From NCBI GenBank assembly GCA_963513935.1, contig OY740769.1:76088811-76152810 (forward strand): DNA of 64,000 nucleotides, given 5' to 3'. Each line of letters opens with the position of its first letter. The stretch's first letter is position 1. Origin of the DNA: Aphrophora alni. Its lineage: Eukaryota > Arthropoda > Insecta > Hemiptera > Aphrophoridae. Below, piece after piece: positions 51,201 through 60,439 of the stretch. The notes beneath the pieces were generated by a model. It had not been told where the DNA came from. It did not search any database and worked only from the letters and a program-made list of their open reading frames with translations. The translations under genes were made by a program, and so were the position numbers.

Positions 51201-54200
51201 CTTTACGACACATTGCAAAGAGTATGCCTAATAGGAAAAGCACCAAGACCAAAATCTTGAAGCAAATCTGGAATTGGACAAATTTGTATTTACGAGTCAA
51301 AGTTTAAGACTAAAGTGTCTTCAACATATAATTTGAACAAAATATTATCACAACTAAAATCCAACAAATAATGTAATCCAATTAGATAAAACATTATACC
51401 AACCAAAAACGAAGTTCACAAGATTGAAAAGTGACGAATTAGGAATTTCACCTGGAAGTAAAAGGATTTGCGCTAGTAGCAATTTCAATATGCTGTTTAG
51501 AAAGAAAGGTTATATTAAAAAATTTAGAAAATAATTTTTTCACATTACTGAAAATAAGGTTCTCTTTAAAAAAAAAACAGAATAACTTAAACCGATGTTG
51601 TTAATTTGTCTAAATTGTCGTCTGAAACAGTTTTTTTACATAACTAAAAAATCTCGATATGTGCGCCATTAGTCGCTCGGCAAATGTTCAATCAATAATC
51701 AAGTTCTGCCCAAACGTTAGTTTACATGTCTTTGTTAACGGTTATCATTGCTTCATTAATCCTGTTCCTTGAGTGATTTGTTTTCTTCTCGATAAACAAT
51801 GTTTTTGATGTATCTCTACAAGAAGAAATTGCAAGATGTCAGGACTTCTTGAAGGCCAGTTAAAGGCCCTATCAGACGATTTTTCATCACACCTCAACAA
51901 ACATTAACTTTTTAATTTCATGTGGTGGATCTTTTCTCTCTTCGCGTCGAAATTCACGTTGCAATAAAATTACAGACTTAAATTCAGCCAACAACAAAAC
52001 ACACTTTGCTTTTTCTTTATTAGAAAACATAATAACACACTCCACACAGAATACTCCAGAAAACACAAAACACACTACCACAACAATGAAAGAACTAATT
52101 TTGAGGTTACAACAGGTTTTAACAAACGTTTGGATCATAGGCTATCAGCGATACCAATGCAACACCACAAAACTTCTCTACCGTTTTCGTATGGATTAAT
52201 GAAACCCCCACCTTTCTTTTATGATAACCCTGTATTTAGATATTAAAGAGCGCATGTATACGTATAAGCTAAATATACAAGCACAGCAACGGAATTACAT
52301 TTCAAAGATCCTACAAAAAAATAATAAGTTTTTCAGCAATATTTGACAATAAACTGCGTAAAGATATGTTTGGATCCTTTTTTATTTATGCACTAACAGT
52401 CAAAAAATACGATCAATGACAAGAAATTGTAATGTACTATAGCTCCCCACCGATAATTACAAGATCTATCCTACACATATCAGATAATCATCATAACATG
52501 AAGAGGTACCAAACCCCCTCAGGAGGCTCACTATAATAGACTCCCGAGGGGTCCATGCCGTATCAAACAAAGGCGTGCTCAGCGTGGCAACACCAACACG
52601 GGTTTGTCAGCCAGTTCCTTCCCAGTTCTGTTGCTATCACTAGAAACCAGTTTTATAATGTAATTTTTCTGATTTGTAATTGTAATTATATAGTTAAAGT
52701 TATATTTGTTATGTGTAATTTTCACTTCATAAATTACCATTGCCCACTATAATGGAGCGAATAGCTAACAAGGTTGAGCAAATTTGTTGAAACTAAATTT
52801 GACACATATCTAGTAAATAAATAGAAAATTATTTATTTAGGTAGGACCAAAAAATTCGCAAATTTGTTGAAGGTCATAAGTAGGGTTTGCGCTAGTAGCT
52901 ATTTTAATATGATGTTTAGAAACAAAGATTAAATTAAATTAGAAAATAATTTTTTCACATTACTGAGAATAAGGTTCTCTTTTAGCTTTAGTAAAAATTA
53001 GGAAAAATAAGATCATAAAATCGCATTTGAATGAAAAAAAATTCGAAATCAATTTCACTGTTATTTTTATTTAAAATCTATTTAAATATGTGCAATGTTT
53101 TATTGAGGTAAGTAATTAATCATCACTTATATCCTGAAATTTTATCGTGAAAAGTAATGAATTAAAAACGACCACTTTTACTTACAAAATTTTTTATTCC
53201 AAAGACAGTAAAAATTAATTTATTTATCAATTAAATTTAAAAATATTTCATTATAAGTTAAAAGTAAAACATAAATTAGTAGTGAATTCAATAACAAAAG
53301 TGAGCTGTAATTACTGTTAAGTTATCTTAACAGACAGTTTTCAAAATCCAATGATTTACAACGATCTTTATTCCAAAGACAGAAATAAATTATTCAAACT
53401 ATAAATACAATTTCTTTATTATTTCAAAAATAAAACTATTTAGTTTATACCCACTTTATCTACAATTAAAATTTTCACTGTTAATTCAAATGTTTTGGAA
53501 CGTAGACACTATATTAAAGAACTTGACCAAAAGCGAGAACGGTGGTCTCAACTTTATGGTGACGTCACGCTATATCATGTAGCCACGCCCACATCCTAAC
53601 CACTAAAGGCTCCTAGCCGGATGTACAATTTTTTCCATATAATTTCGGGATGGACCCTTCTCTTTCATCTTTCTTATCAGGTCTCTCTTGATCAACTCTT
53701 GTTCTAGTCCGACCCTGACCATAGTATTATATTTGGGAGCTTGTATATTTATTTATTCCTTAAAAAAAAAAAAAGATAAGGACTGAGATGTCTTTTCAAC
53801 ATATACTGAGCTCATAACAAATTTTCACCTAATATTTTGCCATCCATACTTTACCTGCAAAAAATATATTTACTGTAATTTTATACTCAGTGATAATTAA
53901 CCCAACATTTCAGAGTTTAAATCACTTGCAATTACCCAAATGGAGCGAAGAATTTTACCCGGATGCACTGAGAAATTTCGGTAACCGGATATTGAAAGCT
54001 TGGGTTGCGGATACACCGGAAATGTTAATCATTACATCAGGTAGGAATTTCATCATTAAAACTTACCCTACGAAACTATTATTTGTTTATTTTCCAACAT
54101 ATAACGCAGTACACTACAGATGTTTTTATGTGTAAATAATTTTTTGAAGGTCTGCGGATTGAAAAAAAAAAAAAAAGAAGAAGCAAATTTGGTATTGTGA

Positions 54201-56860
54201 CGTTCGCCTGTGAATCTTTCAAAGCGGTTTTTCTATATTTTATTTATTTATTTTTTTAATAACACTTATTTGTTTAGTGGCTATAATAAATATAAAATGT
54301 TAAAATGTAAGTTATAAAAATTGAAACAAAATGTATTGCTTCCACTCCCCAAGAACACAAGTAAAATAAAACTATACTTCGCCTAAAAATCTGGAATTTT
54401 AAAATCTAACTTGATAATCGAGTGTATTTTAGAATTGAATAAATAATAGTGAACTGTAATTTTTTCTTTGCTACTTAGGAATTTCTTTATATTAATCAAA
54501 AATGTATGTAAATCGTTTAAAAAATGTTTAGATATTCCATCCAAGAAGACTGTGGTTTATTTACATTTGATTGTTTGAAATGCTGGCTGTTAACTGACAC
54601 GTTTATTTTTGTTTCTGTAGTCTTTACTTTATTATAAGCCTATATTAGTAAGTTTATATATTTATGGTACACCAATCTTTTTTTAAAATAATATTGTTAT
54701 TTATTCTACAGAATATTAACATTTTCTTGCAGGTACAATTTTACATTTCATCAAGAATCTTCTGTCAGCTAAAGCAAATAACACTCTAAAACCAAACAGA
54801 AAGGTATTCTTACATGGGGGCCATGACACTTCTCTTGTTGCTTTATTAAATGGAATTGGAAATGACGAGCCTCTGGAGACCAGCCCTGGAGCTACTCTAG
54901 TGTTTGAGCTTCATGAAGTGGACAAACAATACATCGTCAAGGTCATTTTTGTTATTTTTAATTATTTAGGCTTAGTTTTACAAAATAAAAACATGATTTT
55001 TCTGACATCCTCATTTCAAATCACAGAACGTTTATATTTATATGCATTCTGGAGAAGAATAATGCATTCTATAAATCACAGACGGAAGATCTTTCTTTGT
55101 ATACTGTGTATACTTTATATTAAATAATAAGACTGGTTATTGAGAGCAATATAATGGACCACGAAATATGAACAGAACGGGTTCTATGCGAAAATTGTTT
55201 TAATAAATTAGTAAATTATTTTCCCTTGAAGTCTTAATAGTTAACTTTATGTTAATATTTTTAGTGTCCTCCAACTCCATTTATTAAAAATTTATAATAA
55301 TTGGTAATAATAAATGATTACTATAAAAAGTAATAGTAATTTTACTATAATTTTATTTCAATTATTATTACTATAATAATTTTTATAAAAATTTATGTAC
55401 GGTATTTTACTTTATTCTATTTAAGATTTTGGGAAAATTATTTATTACTTTCGTTTTATATAGTCGATTTTGAAATGGAATGCGTCAATCGAAGTTAAAG
55501 GTACTTTAAAACTTACAATTTAATGTTGTTTTCTACTGTTCTTTTGCACACTAGGCCCGAACTAATGTTTTTGGGAATAATTTTCAAATTGCTTAGCTCA
55601 CAATGATCTGCATGTTTTAGGAGAAACACTAGAGCTTTTCTCTATCATTGATGAAAGTATTACAAGGAAACTGTTGAAATTTTTTTTTCTAGATATTATA
55701 AATTATTCTAAATACTTTTCACCCTCATTTAGTTAATGTGAGTAGGAAAGAAATATATCAATGTTTAAAACGTCATCGAGGTTTTCTAACGTTTCTCATT
55801 ACCTTGTGGAGGACCAGATGAGAATAAACATTATAAATCTTTGTCACTCAGTGTAAACACAATATGTATTTGTGATTGTCACCAAGGTAGCTACATATTG
55901 ACATTGAAGTTAACCAAATTATCACTATGAAGATATGTTAGATACGAGTTGTTCGTACCTAGACTGAAAATTTAAAATACCAAGATGTTGGCTAGCAAAT
56001 TCGTGAAATATTTCGTGTAACCACTAAAAATGTTAATATTGGTAATATTATCAATTTACATCTGATAAAAGAATGTGGTTTAAAGTTCGATCAAAAACTC
56101 ATGTGAAATATTAATTAAAAGTTGAAGAAAATTAGATTCCAGGTTTTTGTTTTTAGCTAACGATCTCAACCAAGTTCTAGAAATCAAATTTGGTGGATGT
56201 CCTAAAATAATTATCATATAGAGCTATGACACCAAAATATATTATATTGACTCTTGACATATTCACCAAAATAATGTATATCAAGTAAAAAAAGCTACTT
56301 TACGTTTAAAATTATCAACTAAAAATTGTTTTCATTAAAATACCACAGCGAAAAACTAATATTAAAAACATTGTACCAATTGACAAATATTCCTTAGTTT
56401 TTTTTTATCCAACTACTTCCCTTTTGCTCTGCTTGGATGCTCTAAATATTCAAAGTTTTATCTAAATGAAAGGGAATGCCACTTAAGAGAAAAAAATCAG
56501 CTGTCCATGCAATCAAAAGGATAAGTTACTAATTACTTGGTGCCAAATTTTGGAGATTCCATGACTTAAGAATTTCTCAATAATTAATTTCTTACTTATT
56601 TTAATTATAATAAATGTAATTAATTTGCTATTGTTTGAGCCCAGAGTGATTTTTTGGGGCGATATAAATAAGTATTGTGGTAAATTACTAATATGTACTT
56701 GTTAATGTTACAGGCTTTTTACTTAGATGTCTTGAACACAGGCGATAGGTTCAGAGAAATATCTATTCCTCTCTGTAGCAAACCTTGTACTCTAAGTGAA
56801 TTCCTCGTCTCAATCAAATCAATCGATAACAAGGAATGGGAGAAAAGATATAATTTATGA
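37979..56860 (+). CDS. Secreted histidine acid phosphatase (venom/prostatic acid phosphatase-like), seven exons
   Basis: Histidine-phosphatase clan enzyme hydrolysing phosphate monoesters at acid pH, lysosomal or secreted. Coding exons: 37979-38128, 48471-48575, 49990-50235, 50322-50495, 53914-54040, 54733-54941, 56714-56860; all have GT-AG edges and the phases agree, giving 385 residues, close to the usual 380-420. The ATG at 37979 was chosen because it gives a clear signal peptide (MLFYNVFIYFSFTFSVLFFV) and needs no splice. Catalytic motif RHGIRAP at residues 53-59 (nucleophile H54), conserved R124 in STAVERTMMS, and HD proton-donor motif HGGHDTSL with H298-D299. Glycosylation sequons occur (NET, NVS, NST). 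The position after RHG, often D or E, is Ile here. No membrane anchor at the C-terminus (ends KRYNL). Intron 1 is 10.3 kb because an LTR element lies in it. Confidence 0.92.
38129..39341. other. Phosphatase intron 1, part before the LTR element
   Basis: AT-rich intron. The short open frames here (38909-39115, 39187-39384) show no recognised motif. Confidence 0.6.
39346..40898 (+). repeat. 5' LTR
   Basis: 1553 bp, starting tataacgatctcaaacgatc and ending ctgttatgttata. Unusually long for a gypsy LTR and has no long open frame. The right-end boundary was set where the two LTR copies diverge (tttggcgc versus atatagtgg). Confidence 0.93.
40901..40918 (+). other. Putative tRNA primer-binding site
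   Basis: tggcgctccaccgcgtgg begins two bases after the 5' LTR, the expected place for a sequence complementary to a tRNA 3' end (TGG pairs with CCA). I could not name the tRNA. Confidence 0.6.
41031..42596 (+). CDS. gag: LTR element gag
   Basis: A 521-residue structural protein from ATG 41031 to TGA 42594-42596. The N-terminal quarter is Asn/Glu-rich. Residues about 85-265 form a long, highly charged coiled coil with repeated MAEENRR and NAEKIAEK motifs. Then comes a retrotransposon-gag capsid domain (WIDRYLKDEAYIWW...FEELFREKYF). The C-terminus is basic and Asn/Arg-rich (NNNRGNFREQVNNNKQNNWG) and has no CCHC zinc knuckle, so RNA binding probably relies on the basic tail. The UGA is followed by 54 further open bases in the same frame, leading into pol. 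Confidence 0.9.
   Translation: MLTRSKKRELELKMANESEIYNQLGLNSGSLNFSQEGEQLESINQNGELEVESNVNSRAGTEVDNPTTSAAVQSGNASMAMIQEMLKQMADENRRIAEKMAEENRRNAEKAEKNAEKIAEKMAEENRKGFEENRKTMEEKFGEVKGSLTALEEKFNRKINERFDGVNSRVEMVETQVAEIRTSVEERLKKTEEEFGDRVKGYRAETEGRVQELENRGVVVNNRLEELAAKDEEIGEICTKNNETNIAKIEENAKKTEEVTKKLIELDRRLKTVRNLGEGYCHEPEVRNISFSGKERFPIQFLNVMEEISEQIIGNGMNWIDRYLKDEAYIWWQLHRRSVKNFKEFEELFREKYFNEIIQAKIRDHLEFGKFRGRMNDEAIAYVEMLMLQCSELSPPLAEEQLVYKAGKHFHPNILIAIITRGIKKKTEFIKLLMEFEHARIEEVNERERVNNNRGNFREQVNNNKQNNWGRRPSDHVTPWREQGHKPVVWRRQGNNEGTSNDPRVPDRRFVREPTPNRKEK
42651..44402 (+). CDS. pol: LTR element pol, part 1: protease, reverse transcriptase, RNase H start
   Basis: Pol in the same frame as gag. The protease is seen as ALVDTGCEFNSL followed by ILGLDFL. 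The RT has YINPIVPVCKKDGSVRICLD, SSFDLTSSFWQIPL, VPFGLSTS, the active-site YVDDCLCL, FLGFLLT-type thumb sequence and LKGFLGLTNFYHKFSKNY. RNase H starts with FYLQTDASEIAAGGQLYQ. The frame then meets TAA at 44400-44402, just after the KELLYIAS block, in the middle of RNase H. The next segment lies in a different frame, so a single-base loss near 44400 is the likely cause and this copy cannot make a full polyprotein. The ATG at 42651 may not be used: pol could be made by reading through the gag UGA. Confidence 0.9.
   Translation: MNTLFTDLKDYLEAQDNSDLICKNLTKCPEITIGFNRINVQALVDTGCEFNSLSERFYLENKEIMGPYEELPVAGVKVIGATGLRSKNIKKQIIIGANVGDIVMNIHFIIVPDLIRNCILGLDFLVKNKAVVDFISNKLELGINNEENCEIRKEIMFEDPEEHYKHKLIQHMEIESYETDQKEIMQKINELGHISEIQKEQLSEILIKYKGVFSKKPGLISTYQHKLKITDKSPYCQRSWPIAMKYRESVDLEIKKMLDYGIIERCNSPYINPIVPVCKKDGSVRICLDARIINARTVPDYEGSQPIQELLTIEQKINWMSSFDLTSSFWQIPLHVESRDYTAFLNKGLCYRYKTVPFGLSTSLASLTRGLNSILNEQVKKFLTLYVDDCLCLAGSWKEHLIQIEQILELFKNANLTVNLNKSNFCRQQIEYLGFLLTTEGIKPQENKMAAIRNFPRPKTARQLKGFLGLTNFYHKFSKNYALVTAPLQELLKKGVKFKWTTEVEESFNRVKREFVEVVTLRHPDKDKMFYLQTDASEIAAGGQLYQIGDNQEIGVIGYTSRTFKGAEKFYSTAEKELLYIAS
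44402..45883 (+). pseudogene. pol: LTR element pol, part 2: RNase H end and integrase (out of frame)
   Basis: Continues pol in the other frame. It starts with the RNase H end (TVITDNKAITF, then ENVVADTLSRYP with the last catalytic Asp). The integrase zinc domain follows, H-x3-H in HVMYGHIGINKCY and CQKCQKC. The DDE core reads ICVDYYGPLP, LSDNGTQFTS and GNMAERIMRQ, with all three acidic residues present. The C-terminal region has YKIGEQVLVRACIPSK and a GPYKI...RLGHI SH3-like segment. The reading is intact to the stop at 45883. The first ATG is only at 44480, so without a frameshift this half is not translated with part 1. Confidence 0.88.
45884..46137 (+). other. LTR element 3' untranslated segment
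   Basis: 254 bp between pol and the 3' LTR with no open frame. It ends in the short purine patch ggggacag that may act as the plus-strand primer. Confidence 0.6.
46138..47690 (+). repeat. 3' LTR
   Basis: Same length as the 5' LTR and, on line-by-line reading, the same sequence (offset 6792). Confidence 0.93.
47695..48470. other. Phosphatase intron 1, part after the LTR element
   Basis: AT-rich intron containing an (AT)n tract at 48206-48237. Nothing else recognised. Confidence 0.6.
48471..48575 (+). CDS. Acid phosphatase exon 2, catalytic RHG motif
   Basis: Thirty-five codons between acceptor attttttcag and donor gtaaat. Encodes VFRHGIRAP with the phosphohistidine His, then a Tyr/Pro-rich loop ending QLTK. 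Confidence 0.95.
48576..49989. other. Phosphatase intron 2
   Basis: 1.4 kb of AT-rich intron with a run of about 25 T bases near 49780. No gene or element recognised. Confidence 0.7.
49990..50235 (+). CDS. Acid phosphatase exon 3
   Basis: Eighty-two codons after acceptor tcaacacag, to donor gtaagt. Encodes FRTRYDQLLGD and the STAVERTMMS motif with a conserved active-site Arg, plus WHPIPVW. Confidence 0.95.
50322..50495 (+). CDS. Acid phosphatase exon 4
   Basis: Fifty-eight codons from LFLENN to LCCQ, flanked by tttcttttag and gtaagt. Only 86 bp separate it from exon 3. Contains Cys residues probably used in disulfides. Confidence 0.92.
51464..51567. repeat. Direct repeat, left copy, around the mariner remnant
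   Basis: ggatttgcgctagtagcaat onward to aataaggttctcttt, about 85-90 percent like the sequence at 52883-52981. Confidence 0.8.
51590..52234 (-). pseudogene. Mariner-related (DUF4817-type) transposase, internally deleted
   Basis: The minus strand starts with a TIR-like tacagggttatcataaaaga (52215-52234). It then encodes an N-terminal helix-turn-helix part, NKEKAKCVLLLAEFKSVILLQ with FRREERKDPPHE (about 51910-52030), as in DUF4817-type Tc1/mariner transposases. The next recognisable block is already the C-terminal end: NWPSRSPD (about 51860), then VWAELDY, a stop, and LNICRATNGAHIEIF (about 51640-51710). The catalytic core between them is missing and several shifts and stops are present. It lies in phosphatase intron 4. 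The matching left TIR was not found. Confidence 0.75.
52514..52552. repeat. Imperfect GC-rich hairpin
   Basis: cccctcaggag and ctcccgagggg face each other with one mismatch over a 16-base interior, within an unusually GC-rich patch of intron 4 (52500-52640) that may be another transposon scrap. Confidence 0.6.
52883..52981. repeat. Direct repeat, right copy
   Basis: Second copy of the sequence at 51464-51567, about 1.4 kb downstream in the same orientation. Confidence 0.8.
53914..54040 (+). CDS. Acid phosphatase exon 5
   Basis: Forty-two codons plus one base (phase 1) between acceptor aacatttcag and donor gtagga, from SLNHLQLPKW to MLIITS. Confidence 0.92.
54733..54941 (+). CDS. Acid phosphatase exon 6, HD motif
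   Basis: Acceptor tttcttgcag, donor gtcatt. Completes the split Gly codon, then 69 codons with HGGHDTSLVALLNGIG, the second catalytic block, and the PGATLVFELHE strand typical of the family. Confidence 0.95.
54942..56713. other. Phosphatase intron 6
   Basis: 1.8 kb of AT-rich intron with no recognised element. The shorter intron 5 (54041-54732) is likewise empty. Confidence 0.7.
56714..56860 (+). CDS. Acid phosphatase exon 7, C-terminus
   Basis: Forty-eight codons plus TGA after acceptor aatgttacag. It has the family's C-terminal CxxxC block (LCSKPCTLSEF). Confidence 0.92.
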   Translation, partial: AFYLDVLNTGDRFREISIPLCSKPCTLSEFLVSIKSIDNKEWEKRYNL

Positions 56861-57181
56861 CAGAGAGCCCAGTAATATGATTTTAGAATTAAAATTTGTT
56901 GTATATATGTGTATTAATCTCGAAACGTCTTCATTGAAACTAATTTGTTTATTTGATCATTTTTTTTGTTGTTTCATTTATAGAAATTGTGAACTGTAAT
57001 GGACTCAACTATAGAATTAGTAAATGTAAATAGATTTCAAGTTTCAAGTTTAATCACGTTTATTAATCTTTGATTCCACTAATTAAAAACCGTCCCATTA
57101 ATGGAGCAAAAAATATCAAATAGCGAACATGCCTTATCTAATAATATGCCCAATAACCATTGAAAAACTCCACTAAATTTT

Positions 57182-57187
57182 AATAAA
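57182..57187 (+). terminator. Candidate polyadenylation signal of the acid phosphatase
   Basis: AATAAA about 320 bp after the stop. Another lies at 57478. Confidence 0.4.
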
Positions 57188-57199
57188 GAGAACCAACAA

Positions 57200-59350
57200 A
57201 TTGTTATTGCCGATCAATTGGAGGAACCTTGCTATCAACGAACCTGTTGCTCTAACTAAACTTGATTGTTTGGCGTATTATGTTGCCTTCGTTTTTGTTC
57301 CTATGGGATGGTTAACTGCTGTAGTTTTATTGACTAAATCCCATTTGCAAGACTTATGAGTTTCAAGTTAGGTTGACATGATGTTCTAAGCATTACAATA
57401 CTAATGATGTATATTTTTATAAGACACATATTAAACATATTGTGCTTAGATAAAAATTGTACATTTGACGCACAAAAATAAAAACAGAACAAAAATACAT
57501 GTGATTTTTTTTTTTTTTTTTTGTTACCTTCTTGTTTAAATAAATTTTATCCATAGGCATGTATAATTGAAAAGATACACATTTTATTTCATTCTTTTAA
57601 AATCGTTTTTTTTAAGTCTTGGTCACGTACTAATCTTATAAAATGTGAATAAACAACAGTGGTCAACTTGTATTACACCATAAATATATTTCCAGAGTAA
57701 ATCATTTTCCTCGTATGCAAAAATTATTTTATTTCAAAGATATAATCACTGCCAATTTAAACATCATTTGAAATTAAACCATTTGTAGACTAAGGTATCT
57801 GAAAAAGTTGTATTATCTATAATTATATTTTATAATTATTATAATTAAAGTTTATAATTCGAATTTTGGAATAAAAGTTGTATGTTAATGCTATTTTTCT
57901 ACCGATTTGTGATCTATGTAAGTATTAAAGTACTGTAAGTTTAAGTGTTTAAAAAATGAATACTTGTAAAGTCTAAAACAGTATTTTGTGATAACCTAAT
58001 GTCCGTATCCCTGAAACCTAATAAAGATGATGTACTTACTATCCCTCTTATCACCTTTTGTAGAAAAAATCGTTTATTAAAATATACTTCAGTTTTTAAT
58101 GTATTGTTACTTGCTTTAATAATACGTTTTGTTGGTGTTTCATCAGAAATTTCTTTATTTTTTTCCAGTTCATTTTTAAAAAGTAGTTTATATCACAAGT
58201 TCCATCTGGATATACAATTTCTTCTAAGATTTCATAACAAAATTTATCGTTGATATCTATCTCGATATTTGGGAGAGAATTGTATGTCATTAGATGAACT
58301 AATCCTATTTACCATTTTTGATGTAGACAAACCAATTTTTATAAATTTTTACACAATCCATGTAAAACAACGGTTTCATATGTTTTTTTTTTTTTTTAGA
58401 AAAATAACCTCTGCAATCTAGGGATGTAACAATGAAACGGCCACTGATTACTACAACCATAAAAATATGTTCAGGTCCTATATATGTATACGATAGCCAT
58501 TCAGACCAGCCGTGTTCATTGTATACCAGGCAAAAGGATTGAACAAGAAAGTTGATCTTAAATTTAAGTAGAATATGAGGAAGTAAGAGAATTTTGCAAT
58601 TATTGAAGTAAAAAAGGCATTTGGTATTCGGTAGGGGATCTTTTTTCTCAAAAATGTGGAATGTTAACAAGGTTCGCACCTCTTAAAGGTATAAAATATA
58701 AAAGCTTTCATATTGCTATAAATAGTAGCAATTTTGTCCCTACTTATATCCAAAAAACTTAAAACAAAAGTTTTAAAATTTCTATGTATTTTAATATCAG
58801 TTGTAAACTTTTCAATTGTTTACATTTATCAATTTTAAGAAACAAACACATCTTTCGACACTTACAAATATTTTCCTCTGATTCTTCCTATACGATTATG
58901 CTGACATCAAATTTCCTGCGCAGTAACTTATGATCGCTGTATAAACGATACTGTTATTTAAATGTAATCTTAATTAATGTTCAAAGTTGTAATTTAATAC
59001 ATAGGTCTATAACATGGTTTTGAAATAAATATTGCAATATTTCGTTTATGTATAGTCTTTAAAATAACACATAGTATTTGCACAACAATATTATCACTAT
59101 TAGATTAAGAAATGGAAAAAAAAGATGGCAAAAATGGTGTGATTTATGTAGAATTTTTATATTAGGAATGACTTTTTTTTTTGTCAAATTTCAAGAATTA
59201 CGCAAATGGAACCAATAGAGGAAGATATGACATAAAATGTTCAAAGCAAACTTATATTTTTTACTAATTAGTTCAGTAGAAAATCAAATTTTACAGTTTT
59301 CAGTCAATGCATTTTATAAAACAATATGAAACAGCTCAGGAGATTTATGA

Positions 59351-59381
<31 letters not shown>

Positions 59382-59910
59382 GATAACCTAAAGGTTCGAA
59401 AAACATAAATTTGAACAAAATAATATTATTTTAAACTTATATGTAATTTAAGAAAATATATATTTATTTATTATATTGTGAACACTGTCCTTGAGCTCAA
59501 GGTGCCGTGAATAATATAAATATTTCTTGATTTAACAATATTCTGCAGTAGGATTGTCATTTATTTAAATCTTTTATGGCTGTTTTGATTAAAATTTTAC
59601 ATTATTTATTTTTAAATGTGTCTTACTGCAAATCATATTTTATAAAACACAAAGAGTACAATTTCCTTTAAATTATGTTTGAAAACAAATAATTTTGCTG
59701 CTGTTCATTATTTTCATTCATTTTGCGTACTAAAACTATTATTTTATTTATGATTTTTTCGATTTCTAGTCACTCATTTTCTGTGATTTCCGGAGGCATA
59801 TAAACCATATTTCTATTTTAAATATTCAACAAACAAATTTATATTTACAAAATATCTAAAACTTGAACGTTATTATATAATTGGTCTAACACTTAGAACT
59901 TCTAAGACAA
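57200..59910. other. Intergenic DNA between two convergent genes
   Basis: Lies between the 3' ends of the phosphatase (+) and the aspartic protease (-). AT-rich with poly(T) runs near 57510, 58385 and 59355-59380. The open frames here (57999-58253 and 58305-58679) show no conserved motif. Confidence 0.5.
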
Positions 59911-59912
59911 TA

Positions 59913-60140
59913 TTAGACTTCCTTTGTCAGGCTAAGTAACAAAAACGTTGTAAAAGATGTAACTATATAACTTGCGACAGTGGTACAGCCAATTCCTTTC
60001 GCAAATCCAATTTTCATATTCTGCAAATCAAACTCTGTGTGATATTTGCTGATAAAGATGTCTCCTAAAACCCATTGATTATTCTTCCAGCAATTGTGGA
60101 AGAGTGACACACATTTCGTTTTGTTTTTGTTATCAGTAAC
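59913..60140 (-). CDS. Aspartic protease last exon with hydrophobic tail
   Basis: Seventy-five codons plus TAA after acceptor attgatttcag. Contains the WVLGDIF block and the hydrophobic C-terminus. Confidence 0.92.
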   Translation of the reverse strand, partial: VTDNKNKTKCVSLFHNCWKNNQWVLGDIFISKYHTEFDLQNMKIGFAKGIGCTTVASYIVTSFTTFLLLSLTKEV

Positions 60141-60392
60141 CTGAAATCAATTAAAACAATATGCTATGTATATGTCACCATAAAAACAGTTTATTCATAC
60201 TTGATATTTTGATACAGTATCTGATTTGACTGTAACTATCTATAATTTTGTAAATAATTTTGCCTCTTTTTTCGGCACAAAATTACTTTTTGATTTGATT
60301 TCTTAATCAGCGTTTTAAGCTAGTTTAATATTTATTTTAACAATTGATATTTAACTTTTAGGTAATAGAAGTTAACGAAATTCTGTTCAGCT

Positions 60393-60439
<47 letters not shown>

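Larger units (their letters stand above)
50496..53913. other. Phosphatase intron 4
   Basis: 3.4 kb. Holds the deleted mariner-like transposase, the paired direct repeats, the GC-rich hairpin and a perfect CRE-like tgacgtca at about 53562. Otherwise AT-rich. Confidence 0.8.

Noticed and set aside
53562..53569. Perfect tgacgtca CRE site as a promoter element
   Set aside because: It is inside intron 4 with no transcription start evidence; a single 8-mer is weak.
58305..58679. 124-residue minus-strand frame
   Set aside because: No domain, poly-Lys from a T run, AT-rich codons; looks like chance.
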